From contig CAYQQQ010000011.1 in NCBI GenBank assembly GCA_964420125.1, positions 62,001 through 126,000 of the forward strand: a DNA stretch of 64,000 nt, in the 5' to 3' direction. The notes below the pieces were generated by a model that was given only the letters and a program-made list of their open reading frames with translations, did no database searches and was not told the origin of the DNA. This DNA comes from CAYQQQ01 sp964420125. GTDB taxonomy: Bacteria; Actinomycetota; Acidimicrobiia; Acidimicrobiales; Microtrichaceae. Position 1 is the first letter of the stretch. The number at the start of each line of letters is the position of its first letter. Below are positions 32,582 to 40,442 of the stretch, piece by piece. Both the position numbers and the translations under genes were made by a program.

Positions 32582-35023
32582 ATGACCGTCGAGATCCCCC
32601 GCAGCCTCAAGGAGCTCCCCACCAGCGAGCCCCGCTGGGTGGGCCACCGCGTCCACCGCCGGGAGGACAGGAGCCTGCTCACCGGGCGCACGGAGTTCGT
32701 CGATGACGTCGTGCAGCCCGGGATGCTCCACGCCGCCATCCTGCGCAGCCCGTTCGCCCACGCGCGCATCACCCGCATCGACACCAGTGCGGCCGAGCGG
32801 CTCGACGGGGTCGAGGTCGTGGTCACCGGCGAGGACGCCCGGCGGTGGACCAACCCCGCCCGCTCCGCGCCGGAGGGCTGGTCGACCCGTTGCGTGGCAG
32901 CCGACAAGGTGCGCTGGGTGGGGGAGCCGGTGGCCGCCGTCGCCGCCACCAGCCGCTACCTGGCAGAGGACGCGCTGGAGCTCATCGAGGTCGACTACGA
33001 ACCGCTCGAAGCGGTGGCCGACCCCTTCGCCGCCATGGAGGACTCGAGCCCGTTGGTGATCGAGGAGAACGGCACCAACGTCATGCTCCAGCGCGTGTTC
33101 ACCTGGGGCGACGTCGACGGGGCGTTCGAGCAGGCGGCGCACGTGTTCACCGAGCGGTTCCGCTGGAACCGGCTCGGAGCGAACCCCATGGAGACCTACG
33201 GCGCGGTGTGCCGGTGGGATCCCGACACCCTCGAGGTCACCGTCCACGGCAGCATCCAGTCACCCACCTCCAACGCCCTCGGGCGTGCCGGGGTGCTCGG
33301 TGTGCCCAGCAACAGGGTCAACGTGATCAGCCATCCACACGGCGGCAGCTTCGGGGGCAAGGGCGGTGCACGCGGCACCGACATCGCCTGCATGCTCTCG
33401 CGCAAGGCCGGTGGGCGGCCGGTCAAGTGGATCGAGGATCGCATCGAGTACCTGATCGCCGGAGGCAGCCAGGCCTGGGACCGGCACTACGAGGTGTCGC
33501 TGGCGGTCGACTCGGAGCGACGGGTCAGCGGCCTGGCGGTGAAGCTCGTCGACGACCTCGGTGCCACCGGCGAGAGCTTCGGCGCCATCAGCGCCGCCAA
33601 GCCGCTGGCCGCCTTCACCGGGCCCTACGCGATCCCCGTCGCCCGCTACGACCTCACCCTGGTGGCCACCAACAAGCTCCCTGCCTCCCCCTACCGGGGG
33701 ATGGGTCCGCCGCCGCACTTCTTCGTCCTCGAGCAGATGATGGACATCGCGGCCCGCTCCCTGGAGCTCGACCCCGCGGAGTTCCGTCGAGCCAACTTCA
33801 TCCCCGCCGAGGCGTTCCCCTACACCATCCCCAGCGGCAACGAGTACGACAGCGGCAGCTACGAGGAGGTCCTCGACACCGCGCTGGGTCTCGCCGACTA
33901 CGACGAGCTGCGCCGCTGGCGGGCAGAGGCTCGCGCCGAGGGGCGACTGGTCGGCATCGGGGTGGCCTCTGCGGTGGAGCCCGGGGTGTTCGACTGGAAC
34001 GCCTACGCCATCGTCGGCATGCCCCAGACCGGCGTGCCCGAGGGCGCGGTGGTCAGCATCGACATCATGGGCAACGTCACGGTGCGGGTCGGGTTCTCCA
34101 TGGAGGGCCAGGGGCAGTACACGCTGGTCAGCCTGCTGGTCGCCGACTACTTCGGCGTGGAGATGGACTCGGTCCGGGTCGTCTACCTCGACACCCAGTC
34201 CGCACCGCCGTCGTTCGGTCCCGGTGGCAGCCGGCTGGGGGTGGCCATCACCGGTGCCGTGCTCGGAGCGTGCGAGCGGCTCGCCGCCAAGATGGGGACC
34301 GTCGTGGCCCGCCTCACCGGCAGCACGCCCGAGGACGTCTCGCTGCACGACGGCCGGTTCACGGTCCGGGGCAAGCCCGGTGCCGAGATGGCCGTCGCCC
34401 AGGTGGCCGGCACGATGCTGGCCCGCAGCGACCTCCTGCCACCCGACGTCGACCCCTACCCCGAGGCCACCTACGTGTGGACCGCGCCGGGCCGCACGCC
34501 GGCCGACGAGGAGGGTCGGGCCAAGAGCTACCTCACCGCGGCCCAGGCCGTGCACGTGGTGGCCGTCGAGGTCGACCGCGACACGGGGATGGTCGAGATC
34601 GTGAAGTACTGCCTGACCGACGACTGCGGCACCCGGTTGAACCCGCTGGTGGTCGAGGGCCAGACCGACGGCAGCGTGGCCCAGGGGATCGGCGCAGCGC
34701 TGTACGAGGAGTACGTCTACGACGAGGACGCCCAGCCCCTCACGGCGAGCTTCATGGACTACCTGGTCCCCACCATCTGCGAGGTCCCGGCCATCGAGAA
34801 GGCAGAGGTGGTCACACCGTCGCCGTTCACCCCGCTGGGGGCCAAGGGGTGCGGTGAGGGAGCCATCCACACCACACCCGCCGCGGTGATGTGCGCCATC
34901 AACGATGCGCTCGCACCGCTGGGGGTCCGGGCCAACGAGGTGCCGGCGTCGCCGGAGCGCCTGTGGCGCATCATCTCGAGCGGCAGCGCCGGCACGTCCG
35001 ACGATCGGAGGCAGGACCCGTGA
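32582..35023 (+). CDS. Molybdenum hydroxylase large subunit (CoxL/xanthine-dehydrogenase-like)
   Basis: This 813-residue molybdopterin-binding subunit shows the motifs RREDRSLLTGRTEFVDDV (start), HGGSFGGKGG near residue 258, and the active-site Glu in GAKGCGEGAIH near the end. The loop that reads AYRCSFR in true form I CO dehydrogenases reads PYRGMGPPPH here, so it is not a carbon monoxide oxidiser; hydroxylation of an aldehyde, N-heterocycle or CoA ester is more likely. ATG 32582 is the natural start; much longer upstream extension would overlap the small subunit. Its stop overlaps the next start (GTGA). It may act on the product or precursor of the adjacent carboxylase. Confidence 0.87.
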   Translation: MTVEIPRSLKELPTSEPRWVGHRVHRREDRSLLTGRTEFVDDVVQPGMLHAAILRSPFAHARITRIDTSAAERLDGVEVVVTGEDARRWTNPARSAPEGWSTRCVAADKVRWVGEPVAAVAATSRYLAEDALELIEVDYEPLEAVADPFAAMEDSSPLVIEENGTNVMLQRVFTWGDVDGAFEQAAHVFTERFRWNRLGANPMETYGAVCRWDPDTLEVTVHGSIQSPTSNALGRAGVLGVPSNRVNVISHPHGGSFGGKGGARGTDIACMLSRKAGGRPVKWIEDRIEYLIAGGSQAWDRHYEVSLAVDSERRVSGLAVKLVDDLGATGESFGAISAAKPLAAFTGPYAIPVARYDLTLVATNKLPASPYRGMGPPPHFFVLEQMMDIAARSLELDPAEFRRANFIPAEAFPYTIPSGNEYDSGSYEEVLDTALGLADYDELRRWRAEARAEGRLVGIGVASAVEPGVFDWNAYAIVGMPQTGVPEGAVVSIDIMGNVTVRVGFSMEGQGQYTLVSLLVADYFGVEMDSVRVVYLDTQSAPPSFGPGGSRLGVAITGAVLGACERLAAKMGTVVARLTGSTPEDVSLHDGRFTVRGKPGAEMAVAQVAGTMLARSDLLPPDVDPYPEATYVWTAPGRTPADEEGRAKSYLTAAQAVHVVAVEVDRDTGMVEIVKYCLTDDCGTRLNPLVVEGQTDGSVAQGIGAALYEEYVYDEDAQPLTASFMDYLVPTICEVPAIEKAEVVTPSPFTPLGAKGCGEGAIHTTPAAVMCAINDALAPLGVRANEVPASPERLWRIISSGSAGTSDDRRQDP

Positions 35024-36018
35024 GCGACGACTTCGTGGCCCTCAGCGAGTGCCACTTCATGAACCCGGCCACCATGGCCGAGCTCGCGAACTACTACCCC
35101 AACACCAAGCGCTGGTGGTACAGCGTGCAAGGGGTGCTGCGGGCCTGGTCGGGTGTCGATCCGCTCGTGAAGCGCCGACCCCCGTTGGCGGAGACCCTCA
35201 TCGACTACATGGACGAGGCGGAGGTCGACGTCGCCTTCTGCCTCCGTGAAGGGATGATGGACCTCAGCGGTGGGACCATCTCGATGTCCACCAACCAGTT
35301 CATGATCGAGCAGATCCGGCCGTACTCCGGGCGGATGTACCTCGAGGCCATGGTGGGACCGATCCTGCGCCGGGGGGTGAAGCACGCCATCTGGGAGCTC
35401 GAGCACCTGGTCGCCGAGCACGACGCCCGGCTGTGCAAGGTGTACCAGCCCGAGGATGCCGGTGCGCTGGACGACCCGGGCATGTGGCCCTTCTACGAGA
35501 AGGCCTGCGAGCTGGGCATCCCCCTGACCATGCACACGGGCATGGCCTACACCTACCCCCAACCCAGCGCCCACACCCACCCCGATACGCTCGACCGGGT
35601 GCTGATCGACTTCCCGGAGCTGAAGATCATCGCCTACCACATGGGGTGGCCCCACACCGAGGAGCTGATCGGTCTGGCGGCCAAGCACGAGCACCTCTAC
35701 CTGAGCCTCTCGGGCATCGTGGGGTGGTACCAGCGTTCCCCCTACCGGGGCTACCACGCCATCGGGACTGCGCTGCAGTGGGTCGAGCCCCACAAGATCG
35801 TCATGGGCCTCGACCTCCCGTTCGTGGACACCAAGCGGGCGGTGGACTGGGTCCGGCAGCTCCAGATCCCCGAGGAGCTGCGGGAGAACTGGGGCTACTC
35901 GGAGATCACTCCGGAGATCCGCTCCGGGATCCTCGGATTGAACCTGGCACGGCTGACGGGGATCGACACCACCCGGCGGGTTCGGCGCCAGGGCGACACG
36001 GAAGAGGCGACGACATGA
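35020..36018 (+). CDS. Amidohydrolase family 2 protein (decarboxylase/hydrolase-like TIM barrel)
   Basis: This 332-residue protein has the amidohydrolase-2 fold used by ACMSD-type decarboxylases and lactone hydrolases. Metal-site segments are LTMHTGMAYTYP, IIAYHMGWPHTEE and KIVMGLDLPF, where the final Asp is kept but the usual GSDYP reads GLDLP. The expected N-terminal D/H-x-H is weak (ALSECHFMNP offers E-x-H), so metal binding may differ from the norm. It overlaps both neighbours by four or fewer bases, which ties it to the molybdenum hydroxylase and the thiolase-like gene. A decarboxylation or ring-opening step in the same pathway is a reasonable inference. Confidence 0.75.
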   Translation: MSDDFVALSECHFMNPATMAELANYYPNTKRWWYSVQGVLRAWSGVDPLVKRRPPLAETLIDYMDEAEVDVAFCLREGMMDLSGGTISMSTNQFMIEQIRPYSGRMYLEAMVGPILRRGVKHAIWELEHLVAEHDARLCKVYQPEDAGALDDPGMWPFYEKACELGIPLTMHTGMAYTYPQPSAHTHPDTLDRVLIDFPELKIIAYHMGWPHTEELIGLAAKHEHLYLSLSGIVGWYQRSPYRGYHAIGTALQWVEPHKIVMGLDLPFVDTKRAVDWVRQLQIPEELRENWGYSEITPEIRSGILGLNLARLTGIDTTRRVRRQGDTEEATT

Positions 36019-37175
36019 GCGACAAGGCGTGCATCGTCGGGATCGGCGAGACCGACTTCTGCCGGCGGCCCGGTTCCGGCAAGTCGCAGCTGGCCCTGCA
36101 GCTGGAGGCGTGCGTCAAGGCGATCCGCGACGCCGGCCTGGAGCCACACGAGATCGACGGCATCATGCCCTTCCCCAACCTCGGCAAGGCGGAGGAGTTC
36201 GCCGCCAACCTCGGATGCACGAACCTGCGCTACGCGGCGACGGTCAACATGGGAGGCGCCTCGCCGGTGGCCTCGCTCCAGGACGCCGCCTCGGCGGTGA
36301 CCAGCGGGACCGCCGAGTACGTGCTGCTGCCGGCGGGCTGGAACGGCTACTCGGGTTCACGGGCCGCCCAGACGGTGGCCAACGACGTGAACTCGATCCC
36401 CGGAGGGGCCATCGCCCGCGACTACTACATGCCCTTCGGCTTCACCGCGCCGCCGCAGTGGTACGCGGTGATCGCCCGACGGCACATGTACGAGTTCGGC
36501 ACCCGTCCCGAGCACCTCGGGATGATCGCCGTGGCGATGCGCGACCACGCGCAGCTCAACCCGCATGCGGTCACCTACGGCAAGCGGATCACCCTGGACG
36601 ACTACATGAGCTCCCGCATGCTCGCCGATCCCTACCGGGTGCTCGACTGCTGCCTGGAGACCGACGGCGCGGCGGCGGTCGTGGTGACGACCGAGGAGCG
36701 CGCCCGTGACCTGCGGCGCCGACCGATCATGATCGCCGGCGCGGCCCGGGGTCAGCCCTACCCGGCGGACGAGATCCTCAACCGGCAGGACCTGTTCAAG
36801 ACCGGCCTGACCATCGCCGCCCCGGAGGCGTTCGGTGCGGCGGGCATCAAGCCAAGCGAGGTCGACTTCGCCGAGATCTACGACTGCTTCACCTTCGAGG
36901 TGCTCCAGCAGATCGAGGAGGCAGGGTTCTGCAAGCGGGGCGAGGGCGGAGAGTTCATCGACGACGTGAAGATCGGCCCCGGCGGCGACCTTCCGATCAA
37001 CACCCACGGCGGGCTGCTGTCGGAGGCCCACGTGCTCGGCATGAGCCACATCGTGGAGGCGGTGCTGCAGCTCCGGGGAGATGCAGGAGACCGCCAGGTC
37101 GCGGATGCCGAGGTGGGCGTCGTGACCGGGTGGGGAGATTTCGGCGACGGCAGCATCGCGGTGCTGACACGGTGA
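36015..37175 (+). CDS. Thiolase-like protein (SCP-x/Ltp2 type) without the catalytic Cys
   Basis: This 386-residue protein has the lipid-transfer thiolase fold. The position of the acylated Cys (usually N-x-C-A-S-G) reads VNMGGASPV, with Gly at residue 81, so normal thiolysis is unlikely. The C-terminal NTHGGLLSEAHVLGMSH and AEIYDCFTFEVL keep the family's other active-site loops. Such Cys-less proteins paired with a DUF35 partner, as in Ltp2-ChsH2 of cholesterol catabolism, act as retro-aldolases. The next gene contains a DUF35 domain, which supports that reading. It overlaps the amidohydrolase gene by four bases. Confidence 0.8.
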   Translation: MSDKACIVGIGETDFCRRPGSGKSQLALQLEACVKAIRDAGLEPHEIDGIMPFPNLGKAEEFAANLGCTNLRYAATVNMGGASPVASLQDAASAVTSGTAEYVLLPAGWNGYSGSRAAQTVANDVNSIPGGAIARDYYMPFGFTAPPQWYAVIARRHMYEFGTRPEHLGMIAVAMRDHAQLNPHAVTYGKRITLDDYMSSRMLADPYRVLDCCLETDGAAAVVVTTEERARDLRRRPIMIAGAARGQPYPADEILNRQDLFKTGLTIAAPEAFGAAGIKPSEVDFAEIYDCFTFEVLQQIEEAGFCKRGEGGEFIDDVKIGPGGDLPINTHGGLLSEAHVLGMSHIVEAVLQLRGDAGDRQVADAEVGVVTGWGDFGDGSIAVLTR

Positions 37176-37265
37176 GGACCGACACGAAGACTGGCGACGT
37201 GAGCGCGGCGTCAGAGGAGCGACGAGACCCGGTCACTCAGGCCGTGGAGACGGAGGAGGAGCGAA

Positions 37266-39023
37266 GTGGCTGTTGACAAGGCCGACATCGAGTTGTTGAT
37301 CGACGGGAAGCTGGCGTGGCCGGCGGTGCAGGAGCTGATGCGCGAGGCCAAGGATGCCGACCGCTTCGACAAGTACGTGGAGATCCTGCAGTCGCGGGTG
37401 CCCTGGGACGACCGGATCCTGCTGCCGTTGACCCCGGCGCTGTCCATCGTGTCCAAGGGCCGGGGCTCCCGGGTCGTGAAGTGCCGCTGCGGGCACGAGT
37501 TCGGCGACTACCGGGTGAACTGGAAGCTCTCCGCGCTGATCAACGTCCGCGACGACGAGGCGTCGATGTCGGAGGTGTACAAGGGCCGGGAGATCCCCGA
37601 TCCCGCATGGGTGCAGATCCGCGAGTACATCTGTCCGGGCTGCGGCTCGCAGCTCGAGGTGGAGGCTGTGCCGCGAGGCTGCCCGCCCGACTTCGACTTC
37701 CTGCCGGACCTCGACACCTTCTACGAGGACTGGCTGGGTCGGCCCCTGCCCGACACGGCCGAGTTCGCCGACCTCACCCTCGACGAGGTGGGCCGGTGGG
37801 TGCCGCCGCCCTACACCAAGCCCGTCCCGGTGCTGGAGGGGCATGCCGGTGAGTTCTACGGCTTCTGCAAGGAGGGCGAGCTCCGCTTCCAGCGCTGCTC
37901 CGACTGCGGCACGTGGCGGCACGTGCCCCGGGAGATGTGCGCAGCCTGCGGGTCGTTCAACTGGTCGTGGGAGCCCTCCAGCGGCCGGGGCAAGGTGTTC
38001 AGCTGGACGGTGGCCGATCGAGCCCTGCACCCGGACTTCGTGGGCGACACCCCGTACGCCCCCACCATCGTGGAGACCGACGAAGGCGTGCGGATCCTGA
38101 CCCAGGTCGTGGACTGCGATCCCGAGGACCTGGAGATCGGCTTGCCGGTTGAGGTGGTGTTCGACGACGTGACCGGCGACGTCACGTTGCCGAAGTTCCG
38201 GGTGTCGCGCACCCGCACCCGCGAGGTGCACGCCGTGCCCGTCGAGTCCCTGGCGCTGCCCTCCACGATCCGCTACGAGAAGCAGGGCCGTGTGGCGGTG
38301 ATCACCATCGACCGACCCGAGGCCATGAACGCCCTCACCAAGGAGATGCTCGGCGCGCTGGACCGGGCGTTCGCCGACTTCGACGCCGACGACGACCTCT
38401 GGGTGGCCATCCTCACCGGGGCGGGCGACCTCTCCTTCTGCACCGGCATGGACCTCAAGGAGGCCATCCCCCTGCTGACCTCCGGGGATCAGCTCGGCTA
38501 CGAGGACCACACCAAGCGGCAGTTCTCCGACGTGTTCAAGCCGATCATCGCCGCGGTGAACGGCCACTGCATCGCCGGAGGGATGGAGATGCTGGCCGGC
38601 ACGGACCTGCGGGTGGCATCCGAGGACGCCACCTTCGGGCTGGGAGAGGTCCGCTGGGGGCTGGTGCCCGCCGGCGGCTCCCACATCCGCGTGCCCCGAC
38701 AGATCCCCTGGGCGGTCGCCATGGAGCTGCTCCTGACCGGGGACTCGATCGACGCCGCGCGGGCCTACGAGGTCGGACTGGTGAATCGAGTGGTGCCTGC
38801 CGGCTACGTGCTGGACGCCGCCATGGAGGTGGCGGAGCGGATCTGCCGCAACGGCCCGCTCGCGGTGCACACCTCCAAGGAGATCGCCGTGCGGGCGCTG
38901 GGACTCGAGTCCGGCTTCGTGCTGGAGAAGGCGCTCGCCGCCAAGGTGTTCGCCTCCGAGGACGCCAAGGAGGGTCCGCGCGCGTTCGCCGAGAAGCGCA
39001 AGCCCGAGTTCGAGGGACGCTAG
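37266..39023 (+). CDS. Three-domain fusion: carboxylase gamma subunit, DUF35 (Zn-ribbon/OB), enoyl-CoA hydratase
   Basis: This 585-residue protein joins three families. Residues 1-178 are an acetone-carboxylase gamma subunit (C73, C75, C123, C126) nearly identical to the protein at 30631. Residues about 183-325 are a DUF35 domain with a C4 zinc ribbon (C211, C214, C225, C228) and an OB fold (KVFSWTVADRALHPDF). Residues about 330-585 are a crotonase with RPEAMNALTKEM, FCTGMDLKEA and CIAGGMEMLAGTD for the oxyanion hole. GTG 37266 follows GGAGGAGGAGCGAA. It is last in the carboxylase operon, just after the thiolase-like gene. It could physically link carboxylation to aldol cleavage or hydration. 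I know of no described protein with this architecture. Confidence 0.85.
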   Translation: MAVDKADIELLIDGKLAWPAVQELMREAKDADRFDKYVEILQSRVPWDDRILLPLTPALSIVSKGRGSRVVKCRCGHEFGDYRVNWKLSALINVRDDEASMSEVYKGREIPDPAWVQIREYICPGCGSQLEVEAVPRGCPPDFDFLPDLDTFYEDWLGRPLPDTAEFADLTLDEVGRWVPPPYTKPVPVLEGHAGEFYGFCKEGELRFQRCSDCGTWRHVPREMCAACGSFNWSWEPSSGRGKVFSWTVADRALHPDFVGDTPYAPTIVETDEGVRILTQVVDCDPEDLEIGLPVEVVFDDVTGDVTLPKFRVSRTRTREVHAVPVESLALPSTIRYEKQGRVAVITIDRPEAMNALTKEMLGALDRAFADFDADDDLWVAILTGAGDLSFCTGMDLKEAIPLLTSGDQLGYEDHTKRQFSDVFKPIIAAVNGHCIAGGMEMLAGTDLRVASEDATFGLGEVRWGLVPAGGSHIRVPRQIPWAVAMELLLTGDSIDAARAYEVGLVNRVVPAGYVLDAAMEVAERICRNGPLAVHTSKEIAVRALGLESGFVLEKALAAKVFASEDAKEGPRAFAEKRKPEFEGR

Positions 39024-39083
39024 GAACCGGTTGTCGCACGGGAGCCGGCGGGCCGGCCCGGGCTGGCCGCGCCCGTCGCCGCG

Positions 39084-40322
39084 CTAGTCGATGATGCCGA
39101 GCTCCGACATCAGCAGGAGCATGGCAGCCATGGCCGGCTTGCGGGCGAAGGGGTTGGTGAGCTTGTGCGAACCCATCGTCGTGTACCAGGGGAACGCGTC
39201 GTAGGAGAGATCCCAGTGGTTGGCATGGAACGTGGCCAGGTGGGGCGCTGCCGGCGCGGGCACCCGCGCCTGGTCCTGGGTCAGCTGCATGTCGTTGTCG
39301 GGATCGTGCACGTCGAGCTCCGCGGTCCCCATGACCTGGAAGTAGGGGACCTCGAAGACGTTGGTCGACCCGCTGCAGTAGAGCATCGGCACTCCGAGCT
39401 CGGCGAGGGAGTCGGACTGCTCTGCGAGGAAGCGAGACCGGAATCCGGTGGTGAGCGACTCGATCGCTCCCTTGATGTCGTACTCGTCGATGCGGCGGTC
39501 GACCTTGTGGAGCTGCACCACCGGCACGAGCTGTCGGAGGAGTCCGCCGACCTCATCGGCCATCGAGGTGGCGACGTCGAGACCGGGCAGGGCCCTGATC
39601 TTCTTGTAGATGCCGTCCGCGATGTACGAACCGCCCGTCGCTCCGGCCCACCCCAGGACCCCCCGCACGCGGGGGGCCAGATCAGGTCGTGCCACCAGCA
39701 GGCTCAGGATGTCGGGCATGCCCTTGGAGTAGCCCATCAGCAGCACGTCCCCGGGCGGTGTCGGATCGTCGGCGTCGGTGATGAACGTGCCGGCCTCGTC
39801 GGAGTCGACCCCGGTTCCCCGTTCCATGGCGGCCACCAGGTCGGCGACGTTGGCGTCCGCCGAGCGCATGGGGTGGGAGTCGGCCGCGAGGATCCGGATG
39901 CCGAAGCGCTCCTTCAGCTGCGGCCACACCGACTGGAAGGCCAGCACCGGCAGGAGGCCGGTGAGGAGCCCGGGCGCGAACAGCAGCGTGGTGTTCTCGA
40001 AGGTGCCGGCCTCTGCGGGCGGCATCTCCGTGGCGATCTCCTCGTCGGAGATCCCGTGGATCATGCGCTTGGCGACGCGCTCGCGGTCCGAGGCGGAGTC
40101 GAACAACCGGAACGGGAGCGGGCCCCGGGAGTGCTTCAAGGCGTCGGGGTCGACGGACGCCTCGTCGATGAAGATGTTGCGGAATCGCCGCCCGATCCAA
40201 TCGTTGATCACCGGGTCACCCAGCGCCGCCGCCGGGTCGGTCTTCATGGCGGATCGCACCTCGCCGATGACGGTGTCGAAGTCCTCCTTGGCGATCGACG
40301 TCTGGATGACGCTGGAGTCCAC
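39084..40322 (-). CDS. Alpha/beta-hydrolase-fold protein
   Basis: This 412-residue protein has a nucleophile elbow MGYSKGMPDIL (about residue 207) and a distal HANHWDLSYDAFPW near the C-terminus that could supply the catalytic His. TTLLFAPGLLTGLLPVLAF and RIRILAADSHPMRSA look like early core strands. GTG 40322 is chosen because AAGGAG lies six bases upstream; an upstream extension to 40373 lacks a site. I do not recognise a characterised family. It converges with the fusion gene and follows the CoA-transferase pair on the same strand after a hairpin, so it probably has its own transcript. Confidence 0.65.
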   Translation of the reverse strand: MDSSVIQTSIAKEDFDTVIGEVRSAMKTDPAAALGDPVINDWIGRRFRNIFIDEASVDPDALKHSRGPLPFRLFDSASDRERVAKRMIHGISDEEIATEMPPAEAGTFENTTLLFAPGLLTGLLPVLAFQSVWPQLKERFGIRILAADSHPMRSADANVADLVAAMERGTGVDSDEAGTFITDADDPTPPGDVLLMGYSKGMPDILSLLVARPDLAPRVRGVLGWAGATGGSYIADGIYKKIRALPGLDVATSMADEVGGLLRQLVPVVQLHKVDRRIDEYDIKGAIESLTTGFRSRFLAEQSDSLAELGVPMLYCSGSTNVFEVPYFQVMGTAELDVHDPDNDMQLTQDQARVPAPAAPHLATFHANHWDLSYDAFPWYTTMGSHKLTNPFARKPAMAAMLLLMSELGIID

Positions 40323-40406
40323 GGCTCTCCTTCGGGCGTGTTGCGCCGCGAACGGCGCTCTCACAGGACTCATCGACGCCCGCGCCGGCGCGCATGAGTT
40401 CTCATC

Positions 40407-40430
40407 GACGCACCACTCGAGCGGTGCGTC
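40407..40430 (-). terminator. Hairpin after the CoA-transferase pair
   Basis: GACGCACC (40407-40414) and GGTGCGTC (40423-40430) form an 8-bp stem whose loop ACTCGAGC contains the palindrome CTCGAG. It lies 13 bases past the stop of the minus-strand CoA-transferase at 40443. The perfect palindrome CGCGCCGGCGCG (40381-40392) is nearby. Confidence 0.5.
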
Positions 40431-40442
40431 CGGGGAGATGGG

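Noticed and set aside
32582..35023. Aerobic carbon monoxide dehydrogenase (coxL)
   Set aside because: The form I AYRCSFR loop is absent and reads PYRGMG, so it is kept as a molybdenum hydroxylase of unknown substrate.
40381..40430. A regulatory palindrome CGCGCCGGCGCG and hairpin as an operator
   Set aside because: They lie directly after the stop of the CoA-transferase and match a terminator setting better; no promoter-like sequence is adjacent.
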